From positions 441,137-505,136 of the forward strand of contig NZ_WINI01000007.1 of NCBI RefSeq assembly GCF_009497155.1: a stretch of 64,000 bases of DNA, written 5' to 3'. Each line of letters opens with the position of its first letter. Within the stretch, counting starts at the first letter, position 1. The position numbers and the translations under genes were made by a program. The DNA is from Glaciimonas soli. GTDB taxonomy: Bacteria > Pseudomonadota > Gammaproteobacteria > Burkholderiales > Burkholderiaceae_D. The notes beneath the pieces were generated by a model. That model did no database searches and was not told the DNA's origin. It saw only the letters and a program-made list of their open reading frames with translations. Positions 1 to 7,647 of this stretch are shown here, piece by piece.

Positions 1-1584
1 CATGATAGGTACCACGCGCTGACCCAAACTAGGATCGCGCAACAGTGTCGTCAAAATACGGACATAAGCTTGCGTGGTGGAGATTTCACGGCCTTCAGCA
101 GTTGGTTCCAGTACTGCCTTGAAAGTATCCAATGGCGGCACAACCAATACTTCATCAGCCTTCACGCGACGTTGTGGCAGATAGCCGCCCAAAGCCGCAC
201 GACGCTCGTGCAAGTACTTCATTTCTGGCGTGTCGTCAGATGGCTTGAAGAATGGGATCGATGGCAATTGCTCATCAGAAATCGGCAATTGAAAACGATC
301 GCGCATCGCCTTGATCGCTTCATCATCCAATTTTTTGGTGTTGTGCGCAGTATTGCGCGCTTCACCAGATTTACCGTAACCGTAACCTTTGATACTCTTC
401 GCCAAAATGACGGTCGGTTGACCTTTGTTGTCTTGTGCAGCTTTAAATGCGGTGTAAATTTTGTGTGGATCATGGCCACCACGCGTCAATGCCCAGATTT
501 CTTCGTCGGACATCTTGCTAACCAATTCCAGCAATTTAGGATGTTTACCGAAGAAATGTTCACGCACATAAGCGCCATCTTTGGCTTTGTAATTTTGATA
601 TTCACCGTCAACGGTAGACATCATTACGCTCTGCAAAATGCCATCTTTGTCACGTTCCAACAATGCATCCCAACCACTGCCCCAAATCACTTTGACGACA
701 TTCCAGCCAGCGCCGCGGAAGTCCGATTCCAGCTCTTGAATGATCTTGCCGTTGCCGCGCACTGGGCCATCCAGACGTTGCAAGTTACAGTTGACGACGA
801 TCACCAGATTGTCCAACTTTTCACGGCCAGCCATGCCGATCGCACCCATTGATTCTGGCTCGTCCATTTCGCCGTCACCGCAGAACGCCCAGACTTTGCG
901 CTTTTCTGTATCAGCGATACCGCGAGCATGCAGATATTTCAGGAAACGCGCCTGATAAATAGCCATTAATGGGCCCAAACCCATGGAAACCGTCGGGAAC
1001 TGCCAAAATTCCGGCATCAATTTTGGATGCGGGTATGACGATAAACCGCCACCATCGACTTCACGACGGAAATGCAGCAATTGGTCTTCGCTCAAGCGAC
1101 CTTCCAGGAAGGCGCGAGCATAAACACCTGGTGATGAGTGACCTTGGATATACAGTAAATCGCCACCATGTTCTTCAGTCGGTGCGTGCCAGAAATGGTT
1201 AAAGCCGATACCCAGCATATTGGCCAGCGAAGCAAAACTCGACAAGTGACCGCCCAGATCGCCATCAACCCGATTGGCTTTAACCACCATTGCCATCGCA
1301 TTCCAGCGCATCCATGAACGCAAGCGCTCTTCGTGCTCTATGTTGCCAGGAAACTGGACATCCTCTTCTGCAGGGATCGTATTAACGTAAGCGGTATTAC
1401 TGGAAAAAGGGATTTTCGCGCCACGACGACGCGCCAGATCCATCATGCGTTCCATCAAATAATGTGCGCGATCGGGGCCTTCCGTTTCAATCACGGCTTC
1501 GAGCGCATCTAGCCATTCTTTCGTTTCAATCACATCGGGATCGTTAGCGGCTTGCGCCATAATCTGGTCGAGTTGGGCTGACAT
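1..1584 (-). CDS. aceE: Pyruvate dehydrogenase E1 component, homodimeric type (5' part, cut by window edge)
   Basis: Minus-strand reading frame from ATG at 1584 runs open to base 1, giving the first 528 residues of a protein normally near 890-900. The translation starts MSAQLDQIMAQAANDPDVIE. It contains the thiamine-diphosphate region typical of AceE (FWQFPTVSMGLGPLMAIYQA, then the GDGEMDEPES motif, the GDG...N ThDP/Mg2+ signature). The enzyme decarboxylates pyruvate and reductively acetylates the lipoyl domains of E2, feeding acetyl-CoA to the TCA cycle. AGGAGA lies 6 bases before the ATG. The E2 and E3 genes (aceF, lpd) would be expected further left, outside the window. No frameshift or stop is seen in the visible part. 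Confidence 0.95.
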   Translation of the reverse strand, partial: MSAQLDQIMAQAANDPDVIETKEWLDALEAVIETEGPDRAHYLMERMMDLARRRGAKIPFSSNTAYVNTIPAEEDVQFPGNIEHEERLRSWMRWNAMAMVVKANRVDGDLGGHLSSFASLANMLGIGFNHFWHAPTEEHGGDLLYIQGHSSPGVYARAFLEGRLSEDQLLHFRREVDGGGLSSYPHPKLMPEFWQFPTVSMGLGPLMAIYQARFLKYLHARGIADTEKRKVWAFCGDGEMDEPESMGAIGMAGREKLDNLVIVVNCNLQRLDGPVRGNGKIIQELESDFRGAGWNVVKVIWGSGWDALLERDKDGILQSVMMSTVDGEYQNYKAKDGAYVREHFFGKHPKLLELVSKMSDEEIWALTRGGHDPHKIYTAFKAAQDNKGQPTVILAKSIKGYGYGKSGEARNTAHNTKKLDDEAIKAMRDRFQLPISDEQLPSIPFFKPSDDTPEMKYLHERRAALGGYLPQRRVKADEVLVVPPLDTFKAVLEPTAEGREISTTQAYVRILTTLLRDPSLGQRVVPIM

Positions 1585-2112
1585 AGAAAATCTCCTGAGT
1601 ACTTAAGTTGTTTGCTTTACTAGCTTACTTATTCGCTTACTTACCGACTTACTGATATTGACCTGCTAATTCACTTTTTATTACGCACTTTACACCGATC
1701 AGCAAAAACATCTGATGCAAGGCGATTCGCCTAACATTGCAAAAATAATATTCATTTGTGCGTGTAAAAACAGACTCATCTGGTGAGGTGGCAAATTTTA
1801 GCAGAGAGTTTTAGACTTTCAAATAGCGATATGTAATTTCATATTATGAAATTGCGTGCGGCAGAGCAGCATTAGCTTCTTGAAAATTTGCATTTTCTTA
1901 ATTATTTAAAAATTACTTAGGGGTAAATGAGAGTAAGGTGCGGGAAGCAATCTATGATGCACCGCAACAATGCATCACAGAAATGACACCATTTAGAGAA
2001 AAATGTGCCGAATGAGTAGCAAATAAAATGTGGAAATATTGTAGATGTTGCTAATTTAATTACGAAAAATGAAAAAACCTTGCTCAAGCAGATTAATCAA
2101 ATACAGTAAAAA
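1585..2112. other. Intergenic region between aceE and plsY: long aceE leader with 12-base direct repeats
   Basis: This AT-rich 528-base gap has no convincing gene. The aceE leader holds three direct repeats with an exact 12-base period (1623-1658, core CTTACT at 1624, 1636 and 1648). The putative promoter and a 19-base palindrome lie at 1795-1853. The half next to plsY (1860-2112) shows only a weak GATGCA...TGCATC dyad (about 1952-1974) and short spurious reading frames. Confidence 0.4.
1795..1822 (-). promoter_or_regulatory. Predicted sigma70-type promoter for aceE
   Basis: Read on the minus strand, TTGAAA (1817-1822) and TAAAAT (1795-1800) are separated by 16 bases. They lie about 210 bases upstream of the aceE start, leaving a long leader. 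A perfect 19-base palindrome with half site AATTTCATA (1835-1853) sits just upstream of the -35 box and could bind a regulator. The assignment rests on pattern only. Confidence 0.35.
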
Positions 2113-2739
2113 TTATCCTGCTTTGGTTTTATGATCATTCTTTTTGCTTCCAATGCGACTTTCTTTGCCCGCCAACAAATTACCGATGTTTTTGGCATGC
2201 CGATAAATCAGTAAAGCGCTCATGATCACAATCGCCAATAAAATCACATCAGCGCCTTCCATCAAAGCATAAAAAAATGGCGCAAATATACTCGCAATGA
2301 GCGCGGCCAATGATGAGTAACGAAACGCATAAGCAATCACTGCCCAAGTTACCAAGGTTGCCAGACCTAACCAGGGATTAATGCCGAGCAATACACCAAA
2401 CATCGTCGCCACCCCTTTACCACCAACAAAACGGAAAAATACTGGCCACAAATGCCCAAGAAAAACGGCGAGGCAAACCAAGGCAATGCCAGTGTCATCT
2501 ATCCCGTATTGCGCACCATATTTTTGTGCCAGCCACACCGCCAGCCATCCTTTAAAACCATCACCTAACAACGTCACCGCCGCCGCTGCTTTATTACCGC
2601 TACGCAGGACATTGGTTGCGCCGGGATTTTTCGATCCATAGGTACGTGGATCACCCAGACCGAATAATTTGCTGACGACAACCGCAAACGACATTGAACC
2701 AATCAAATACGCAGCAACAGTAAATAAAAGTGTGTTCAT
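2113..2739 (-). CDS. plsY: Glycerol-3-phosphate acyltransferase PlsY (acyl-phosphate dependent)
   Basis: The 208-residue integral membrane protein transfers an acyl chain from acyl-phosphate to sn-glycerol-3-phosphate, the first committed step of phospholipid synthesis. The three conserved PlsY loop motifs are present: [16 protein letters not shown] near residue 35, [10 protein letters not shown] near 60, and [16 protein letters not shown] near 103. Several hydrophobic stretches fit the usual multi-pass topology, and the length matches the family. It lies alone between the aceE leader and ybaK; the 145 bases upstream hold a REP-like remnant and a 26-base palindrome that probably isolate it from the ybaK transcript. 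The Lys-rich C-terminal tail ([12 protein letters not shown]) is not a family feature. Confidence 0.95.
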   Translation of the reverse strand: MNTLLFTVAAYLIGSMSFAVVVSKLFGLGDPRTYGSKNPGATNVLRSGNKAAAAVTLLGDGFKGWLAVWLAQKYGAQYGIDDTGIALVCLAVFLGHLWPVFFRFVGGKGVATMFGVLLGINPWLGLATLVTWAVIAYAFRYSSLAALIASIFAPFFYALMEGADVILLAIVIMSALLIYRHAKNIGNLLAGKESRIGSKKNDHKTKAG

Positions 2740-2826
2740 TAATCTAATCCTGTATTTAGTTTTTAGTTAGTTGAGATTTTCTGTGGATTCAATCTAAGCA
2801 AAGCCGCATAAACAATTTCAAAATTA

Positions 2827-2850
2827 CCGTCATTCCCACGAAAGCGGGAC
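2827..2850. repeat. REP-like remnant (ATTCCC...GCGGGA type)
   Basis: The sequence CCGTCATTCCCACGAAAGCG followed by GGAC matches one arm of the two-armed repeats at 26959-27029 and 33504-33584 and the inverted repeat at 42543-42576. Only a single degenerate arm is present here. It lies directly before a 26-base perfect palindrome in the gap between ybaK and plsY. Confidence 0.6.
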
Positions 2851-2856
2851 GACGCA

Positions 2857-2882
2857 AGACCTATCTATATATAGATAGGTCT
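2857..2882. terminator. 26-base perfect palindrome, possible terminator or cruciform
   Basis: AGACCTATCTATA (2857-2869) is followed at once by its exact reverse complement (2870-2882), with no spacer. It lies 3 bases beyond the stop codon of the ybaK-like gene, so it could fold in the RNA and end that transcript. The stem is AT-rich and no run of T follows on the minus strand, so it is not a classical intrinsic terminator. Confidence 0.4.
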
Positions 2883-2884
2883 GT

Positions 2885-3394
2885 TTAGACGTGTATTGAG
2901 TTACCTTCGTCTATCGCACACTGCACTTCCTTTGCCTGCAACACATCGACAATCACCTGTGGTGCAACGCCAATCAGATAACCGCGTCGGCCGCCATTGA
3001 TGTAAATCTGCGGCAACTGCAAAATGCTCTGCTCTATATATACAGGCATGGCCTTGCGCGTCCCAAACGGTGAAGTCCCGCCAATCAGATAGCCGGAATG
3101 ACGTTGCGCAACTTCTGGTTTGCATGGCGAAATCGACTTGCAGCCGATTTGTCGCGCTAAATTTTTGGTCGACACTTTGCGATCACCATGCATTAAGACG
3201 ATGCATGGGCTAGCCATTTCGTCTTGCATGATCAAGGTTTTCACTACGTGATGTTCTTCCACTCCCAAAGCACGGCTTGAAACCGCAGTTCCGCCGTGCT
3301 CTTCGTAGGGATAGGGATGTTCGGAGAAAACTACGCCGTGCTGACGCAAAAACTGTGTCGCAGGAGTAACCGAAATATGTTCTTTTTTAGCCAT
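2885..3394 (-). CDS. ybaK: YbaK-type aminoacyl-tRNA deacylase (Cys-tRNA(Pro) deacylase family)
   Basis: A protein of about 169 residues with the YbaK/ProX editing domain, which hydrolyses mischarged Cys-tRNA(Pro) in trans. Typical features are the N-terminal SVTPATQFLRQHGVVFSEHP, the VKTLIMQD segment, LMHGDRKVSTKNLARQIG with the conserved lysine, GYLIGGTSPFGTRKAMPVYI, and the C-terminal INGGRRGYLIGVAP. I chose ATG 3394 (MAKKEHISVTP) because homologues usually begin near there. In-frame ATG 3406 and GTG 3412 are alternatives; the latter would start 2 bases after the stop of the upstream small gene and favour translational coupling. Whether the tRNA specificity is exactly Cys/Pro cannot be read from sequence. 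Confidence 0.9.
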   Translation of the reverse strand: MAKKEHISVTPATQFLRQHGVVFSEHPYPYEEHGGTAVSSRALGVEEHHVVKTLIMQDEMASPCIVLMHGDRKVSTKNLARQIGCKSISPCKPEVAQRHSGYLIGGTSPFGTRKAMPVYIEQSILQLPQIYINGGRRGYLIGVAPQVIVDVLQAKEVQCAIDEGNSIHV

Positions 3395-3414
3395 GCTGCG
3401 GTCCATAGCCACGC

Positions 3415-3609
3415 TTAAAGTGGTGGCGGTGCTTCCGATGGCGGAGTCTCTGCGTCACTATCCTGATCGGCATCCTGGTCGGTCCCATCCGCTGCGTCGT
3501 CCGCAGCATCGTTTCCTTTTTCTGCTTTACGTTTTAGCTTTTCTTCTTTTTTTCGTTTCTTTTCTAATTCTTTTTGACGCTTCTCGTACTGAAAATTCGG
3601 TTTTGCCAC
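3415..3609 (-). CDS. Small Lys/Glu-rich hypothetical protein (64 aa)
   Basis: The frame from GTG 3609 encodes MAKPNFQYEKRQKELEKKRK and continues as a very basic helix. It then changes to an acidic, low-complexity tail (repeated DAD/DQD) and ends PPSEAPPPL. AGGGGA sits 6 bases before the GTG, a strong ribosome-binding site, which is why I prefer this start to an upstream ATG at 3714. The charge pattern (basic half, acidic half) suggests a mostly helical or disordered protein that could bind nucleic acid, but no function is known to me. It sits between xerD and ybaK, with 2-20 bases to ybaK depending on the ybaK start, suggesting co-transcription. Confidence 0.65.
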   Translation of the reverse strand: MAKPNFQYEKRQKELEKKRKKEEKLKRKAEKGNDAADDAADGTDQDADQDSDAETPPSEAPPPL

Positions 3610-3725
3610 GTTAAATCCCCTATAAATAATGGTCACAGGATACAGCAGAAAGCCGCCTCTGCCATCACTTACCGATCCCCTTCCGCTCCGCTTGTCGGTG
3701 AGATGAAGAAACACAGCATCAGCAA

Positions 3726-4733
3726 TTAAGCTTTCCCCCTGGGATGATGCTCCGCATGCAACGCTTTCAGGCGTTCACGCGCAACGTGCGTATAAATTTG
3801 TGTGGTCGAAATGTCAGCATGTCCCAACAACAGCTGCACTACGCGCAAATCGGCACCGTGATTGAGCAGATGCGTGGCAAAGGCATGGCGCAATTTATGC
3901 GGTGACAGCGCGGCGGCACCATTAATCTGCGCCTGTGCTGCATATTTTTTAATCAACACCCAAAACATCTGACGCGTCATCGGACCACCGCGCGCCGTCA
4001 CGAACAAGGCATCTGCGATCTTGCCAGATAAGATGAGTGGTCGCGCCTCAGCCATATAACGAACGATCCAGCTACGCGCTTCTTCACCGAACGGTATCAA
4101 GCGTGTTTTATTACCTTTACCGGTAATCCGTAATACGCCCTCACCCATACCCACTTCCACCGTCTTGATGAGGACTAATTCGGATACGCGCAAGCCGCTG
4201 GCATAGATCAATTCCAACATCGTCCGGTCACGCAAACCCAATGGCGTATGTATATCAGGCGCCGCCAACAATGCCTCTACCTGTCCTTCGGATAAAGTAT
4301 CGAGCATGCGGGGTGCTTGCTTCGCAGAGGCGATACGCAAGCAAGGATCCGCGCTGATACGGTTTTGGCGCAGCGCTAGAAAATAAAAACGTTTGAATGC
4401 TGCCAGACGACGATTGGCAGAGGTTGCTTTGCTCTCTTCGTGTTTTGCCGCGATATAAGCAGTCAGATCGTTTGCTACAACCGCGTACAATGATTGCGCT
4501 GCATCAGCAGGCTGCGCTTGCAACCACAAGGCAAACAGCGTCAAATCGCTGCGATAGGCTTCCAGCGAATTTTTAGCCAAGCCGTCTTCCAGCCATAAGG
4601 TATCGCAAAATTCATCAATAGCGCTCTGGTTGGCTGGAGTTAAAGACAGTCTGGCCTGCTCCTCCTCCGGACCATTATTGCCGTCACCGGCCGCTATCGC
4701 TTCAGATGTTTTTTGTAGACTTTGCTTAATCAC
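3726..4733 (-). CDS. xerD: Tyrosine recombinase XerD
   Basis: XerD acts with XerC at dif to resolve chromosome dimers at the FtsK-bearing septum. From GTG 4733 the protein has 335 residues: an N-terminal SAM-like core-binding domain (SAIDEFCDTLWLEDGLAKNS) and the C-terminal catalytic domain. Catalytic residues are visible: Arg182 (ASGLRVSEL), Lys206 (TGKGNK), His279/Arg282 (SPHKLRHAFATHLL), His305 (LLGHADIS) and nucleophile Tyr314 (TTQIYTHV). The GTG overlaps the ogt stop codon in a GTGA arrangement, so translation is probably coupled. An ATG at 4766 inside ogt would add 11 residues. The N-terminus is about 40 residues longer than E. coli XerD (298 aa), with a Glu/Asn/Gly-rich stretch. No paired XerC gene lies nearby. 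Confidence 0.92.
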   Translation of the reverse strand: MIKQSLQKTSEAIAAGDGNNGPEEEQARLSLTPANQSAIDEFCDTLWLEDGLAKNSLEAYRSDLTLFALWLQAQPADAAQSLYAVVANDLTAYIAAKHEESKATSANRRLAAFKRFYFLALRQNRISADPCLRIASAKQAPRMLDTLSEGQVEALLAAPDIHTPLGLRDRTMLELIYASGLRVSELVLIKTVEVGMGEGVLRITGKGNKTRLIPFGEEARSWIVRYMAEARPLILSGKIADALFVTARGGPMTRQMFWVLIKKYAAQAQINGAAALSPHKLRHAFATHLLNHGADLRVVQLLLGHADISTTQIYTHVARERLKALHAEHHPRGKA

Positions 4734-5236
4734 AGATCCGTCACACCCTCTCGCGCCAATAACCAACGTTTGACGCCCAAATGAAAACCGTCAACTTCAT
4801 CATGATGAGAAAATCCGCCTAACCCGCCAGCGGCCGTAACCCGGTGACAAGGAATCACCAAAGGAAACCAGTTCGCCCCACAAGCTTGCCCCACCGCGCG
4901 CGGCGCTGATTGCACCAGCCGCGCAACCTCACCATACGTCAATACATCACCCCGTGGAATCGCCGCAATCTGCGCCCACACTTTGCGCTGAAACGGCGTT
5001 CCTATATCGGCCAACGGCAAGTCAAATTGAAAATCCTCTTGCTGAAAATACTGCGTAATCTGCAGCATAGCGCGTTCTGCAATCGCATCTGCGGGATCTT
5101 TTTCAGCAAACGATTTAGGCAAATAAACCAGCTCTCGAATTACCTGCCCATCCGTACGAATTCCCATCGCCCCGAACGGCACGGCTACAACGGCCGAAAA
5201 AATATCATTGAGCTGAGGTTTCATGTTTTTTTCCAT
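4730..5236 (-). CDS. ogt: Methylated-DNA--protein-cysteine methyltransferase
   Basis: The 168-residue suicide enzyme removes O6-alkyl groups from guanine. The C-terminal DNA-binding/catalytic domain carries GTPFQRKVWAQIAAIPRG, the helix-turn-helix region YGEVARLVQSAPRAVGQACG with its arginine finger, and the active-site motif PLVIPCHRV with Cys130. The N-terminal MGMT_N-like half is present. The start at 5236 has AAGGAA 8 bases upstream. The last codons overlap the xerD start, so DNA repair and recombination genes are co-translated. A strong minus-oriented terminator lies upstream at 5283-5317, so ogt must have its own promoter in the 50 bases between. Confidence 0.93.
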   Translation of the reverse strand: MEKNMKPQLNDIFSAVVAVPFGAMGIRTDGQVIRELVYLPKSFAEKDPADAIAERAMLQITQYFQQEDFQFDLPLADIGTPFQRKVWAQIAAIPRGDVLTYGEVARLVQSAPRAVGQACGANWFPLVIPCHRVTAAGGLGGFSHHDEVDGFHLGVKRWLLAREGVTDL

Positions 5237-5282
5237 GCGATCAATTCCTTTTACGACGCCTAGGCAAACTGGCCATCAGAAA

Positions 5283-5317
5283 TAAAAAAGGCGCGTCTAA
5301 ATTTTTAGACGCGCCTT
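5283..5317 (-). terminator. Strong intrinsic terminator (minus strand)
   Basis: A 14-base perfect inverted repeat (5288-5301 with 5304-5317, core GGCGCGTCTAAA) is followed on the minus strand by a run of T at 5289-5283. It can end only transcription coming from higher coordinates: the candidate small gene at 5329-5499 or read-through from queG. Confidence 0.85.
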
Positions 5318-5328
5318 AAAATGCTTCT

Positions 5329-5499
5329 CTAATGTGTTCCCGGCTGTTTAAACAGCTCATGTGAAACACAAGTCTCCTCAGTATCCCCGGTATCAATACC
5401 GTTATTATGCACCACCACCTTTAAACCTGATTCAGCGCTTTTGGCGATCCTTCCACCAGCATACTGAGAAATAAAATCTGTAACAAAGTTATAGTTAAT
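5329..5499 (-). CDS. Candidate small protein gene (about 56 aa, non-canonical start)
   Basis: A stop-free frame of 56 codons (ATT AAC TAT AAC TTT ...) ends TAG at 5329, 12 bases before a strong terminator stem. The product reads FVTDFISQYAGGRIAKSAES, continues LKVVVHNNGIDTGDTEETCV and ends SHELFKQPGTH. There is no in-frame ATG: the start would be ATT 5499, or GTG codons near 5416-5424, which would give about 30 residues and have AAAGG nearby. A second frame, ATG 5507 to TAA 5421, encodes a hydrophobic 28-mer (MSELTITLLQILFLSMLVEG...) overlapping out of phase. The terminator shows that something is transcribed; whether it is a peptide, two overlapping peptides or a non-coding RNA is open. I do not recognise the sequence. 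Confidence 0.35.
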   Translation of the reverse strand: MNYNFVTDFISQYAGGRIAKSAESGLKVVVHNNGIDTGDTEETCVSHELFKQPGTH

Positions 5500-5762
5500 T
5501 CACTCATAAGCAAATAACATTCTTTGCTGGAGTGGAACTTTAACAGGTGTTAAGCAAAATTAACAAATCATTTTAATGAATCAATTACGTAATTTTGCAT
5601 AGTTTTCATCTAAAACCACACTATTGATATGGGCTCATTTTTATTTGGCAATTTCTGCTCAATCTGATAAGTAATTGTTACCCATGAGTCAAATATCCGC
5701 CTAATCTTGCCTCACTAGGAAAGTGATAACAATGCAATATTTTTTCAGAAGATAACAAATAC
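5500..5762. other. AT-rich region upstream of the candidate small gene
   Basis: The 260 bases between queG and the candidate small gene are clearly AT-richer than the flanking genes. They have many TTAA/AATT steps and a TTGTTA-17-TTAAAG pair on the minus strand that could be a weak promoter. I see no gene in it. Confidence 0.3.
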
Positions 5763-6905
5763 TTAAATGCCATGCTTAACTTTGTGCTGGCGTAGCGCCC
5801 AATCCACATGCTCTCGCACTAATTCTGAAGGATCATCTGCACGTGCCTGCAGCGCTGAAATAATCTCGGCCTGCGTCGAACCGTACTTGCCTGCCGCATT
5901 CCCTAAACCCACTGCAATATTACGCAACCATCGCTGATGGCCGATACGGCGAATAGGACTGCCTTGCAGACGCAGGTTAAATTGCGCTTCGCTCCAACTA
6001 AACAATTCAACCAAGGTGGCACTATCTAAACCGTTACGCACATCAAAGTCATCAATCGTGGAGGATTGCGCGAATTTGTTCCACGGGCAAAACAACTGAC
6101 AATCATCACAACCATAAACACGATTACCGATTAATGGTCGTAATTCCAAGGGAATACTCCCCTTGAGCTCTATTGTCAAATAAGAAATACAACGCCGTGC
6201 ATCCAAAGTGTAAGGAGCGATGATGGCCTGTGTCGGGCAAACGGTGATGCATGCGTGGCACTGTCCGCAATGGGAACTGGTCGCAGCATCGACGGGCAAC
6301 GGAATATCAACCAGAATTTCACCAAGAAAAAATAGCGAGCCTGCCTCGCGGCTAAGAAGCAAAGTGTGCTTGCCACGCCAACCCAAACCTGCTTTTTGCG
6401 CTAACGCGACTTCTTTCACTGGAGCAGAATCAGTAAAAACACGATAACCAAACTCCCCAATTTCTGCCGTAATACGATCAGCCAATTGCTGCAGTCGTGC
6501 ACGCAGCACCTTATGATAATCACGGCCGCGCGCATAAATTGAAATCGTAGCGGTGCCAGCGGCGTTGGGGCTCAAACGTGATAACTCTCTTTGCTTCCAG
6601 TCGCCGCCATGATCCTGGTTGCTGTCACTGTCGTTGCAGCTGCGGGGCAAATAATTCATGCGTACACTGATCACGCGTATCGTTCCGGGTACTAATTCGG
6701 CAGGTCGCATGCGCTTCTTGCCGTGCGCTGCCATATAATCCATCTCACCGTGATAACCATGCGCTAACCAATCTTCAAAATCGGCTTCCTGTTCTGACAG
6801 ATCAACATCTGTTATGCCCACATCGGCAAAGCCAAGCTCCCGCCCCCACGCCTTGATGGTGGTTGCTAGTTCGGCGAGATTATCGGGGGTGTATGGTGAC
6901 AGCAT
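5763..6905 (-). CDS. queG: Epoxyqueuosine reductase QueG
   Basis: QueG reduces epoxyqueuosine to queuosine in the tRNA wobble base, using cobalamin and two [4Fe-4S] clusters. Both ferredoxin-type cluster motifs are visible: CGQCHACITVCP near two-thirds of the protein, and CDDCQLFCPWNKFAQ. The cobalamin-binding N-terminal half includes GFADVGITDVDLSEQE and DSAPVKEVALAQKAGLGWRG. I place the start at ATG 6905 (MLSPYTPDN), giving 380 residues; E. coli QueG has 379. An upstream in-frame TTG at 6944 lies inside a repeat element and is unlikely. It is transcribed divergently from tsaE. Confidence 0.93.
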   Translation of the reverse strand: MLSPYTPDNLAELATTIKAWGRELGFADVGITDVDLSEQEADFEDWLAHGYHGEMDYMAAHGKKRMRPAELVPGTIRVISVRMNYLPRSCNDSDSNQDHGGDWKQRELSRLSPNAAGTATISIYARGRDYHKVLRARLQQLADRITAEIGEFGYRVFTDSAPVKEVALAQKAGLGWRGKHTLLLSREAGSLFFLGEILVDIPLPVDAATSSHCGQCHACITVCPTQAIIAPYTLDARRCISYLTIELKGSIPLELRPLIGNRVYGCDDCQLFCPWNKFAQSSTIDDFDVRNGLDSATLVELFSWSEAQFNLRLQGSPIRRIGHQRWLRNIAVGLGNAAGKYGSTQAEIISALQARADDPSELVREHVDWALRQHKVKHGI

Positions 6906-6932
6906 GAAAATAGTGTAATAAGAGAATAGATG

Positions 6933-7103
6933 GGGCTGACGCAAAACAGAGCTCGGTATTGCATTTCTTACGCAAAAAAGATGAGTGCCGAAACGAAAAT
7001 AATTAAGCGCATTGGTGAAAATCGACCGAACTTTGTCGTCAATACCGACGCCACGAGATCGTGAGCGAAAAATGTAATACCTTGCCCTGTTTTACGTAAG
7101 TCC
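6933..7103. mobile_element. MITE-like element, copy 1
   Basis: The element is about 171 bases long with imperfect terminal inverted repeats. Left end: GGGCTGACGCAAAACAGAGC then GGTATTGCATTT. Right end, read inward on the minus strand: GGACTTACGTAAAACAGGGC then GGTATTACATTT. The internal block TACCGACGCCACGAGATCGT (about 7043-7062) is shared with copy 2 at 47731-47893 and, more weakly, with copy 3 at 62121-62286. It has no coding capacity. It lies between the divergent queG and tsaE genes. A solitary second end (TAGGACTTACGCAAAA on the minus strand, 7121-7136) follows after 17 bases. Confidence 0.75.
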
Positions 7104-7161
7104 TAGTAAACTCGATGCAATTTTGCGTAAGTCCTAAAACTTCAGAGGATTATTTTACTTT

Positions 7162-7647
7162 ATGCAGGACCATACATTTCATTTACATGACGAAGCAGGC
7201 ACAGCAGCATTGGGTGCTGCATTGGCGCGCGCCTTGCTACCTGGCCTGGCGATTTATTTGCATGGCGACCTTGGTGCCGGAAAAACTGCGCTCACCCGTG
7301 CTTTATTGCACGCAGCCGGGCATAACGGTCACGTGAAAAGCCCTACTTATACATTAGCGGAACCTTATGCCATCAAACTACATCAACAGACAGTCGAAGT
7401 GATTCACTTCGACTTGTATCGCATGGTGAGTCCGGACGAATTTTTGGAGGCGGGCTTCCGCGAATATTTCAATGAAAACGCTATTTGCATCGTTGAATGG
7501 CCAGAAAAAGCAACAGATGTCTTACCAAAAGCCGATATTAATGTGTTTTTGAGTGTTTCCGGCAATGGCCGTGATGTAAAATTACAAGCAACATCTGACA
7601 AGGGCAATCAATGTCTGGACCGACTGAAATTTGTACCAAACCTGTAA
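7162..7647 (+). CDS. tsaE: tRNA threonylcarbamoyladenosine biosynthesis protein TsaE
   Basis: TsaE is the P-loop ATPase partner of TsaB/TsaD in t6A37 synthesis. The 161-residue protein has Walker A HGDLGAGKTALTRALL near residue 35, the switch-like VKSPTYTLAEPY, and the family's HFDLYRM and CIVEWPEKA motifs. An ATG at 7115 in another frame is not used. The last 37 bases overlap the start of amiC, the tsaE-amiC pairing common in proteobacteria. The ribosome-binding site is weak; the upstream region consists of repeat DNA. Confidence 0.94.
   Translation: MQDHTFHLHDEAGTAALGAALARALLPGLAIYLHGDLGAGKTALTRALLHAAGHNGHVKSPTYTLAEPYAIKLHQQTVEVIHFDLYRMVSPDEFLEAGFREYFNENAICIVEWPEKATDVLPKADINVFLSVSGNGRDVKLQATSDKGNQCLDRLKFVPNL

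Noticed and set aside
70-852. 260-codon plus-strand frame opposite aceE
   Set aside because: It is antisense to the clearly coding aceE frame and gives a low-complexity, unrecognisable product.
1623-1658. 12-base repeats as plasmid-type iterons
   Set aside because: Only three units, no initiator gene, and a normal chromosomal neighbourhood.
4733-4766. Longer XerD start at ATG 4766
   Set aside because: It lies within ogt; the GTGA overlap at 4730-4733 is a standard coupling arrangement and gives an adequate N-terminus.
6906-6944. N-terminal extension of QueG from TTG 6944
   Set aside because: The extension runs into the MITE-like element and has no ribosome-binding site; ATG 6905 gives the usual family length.
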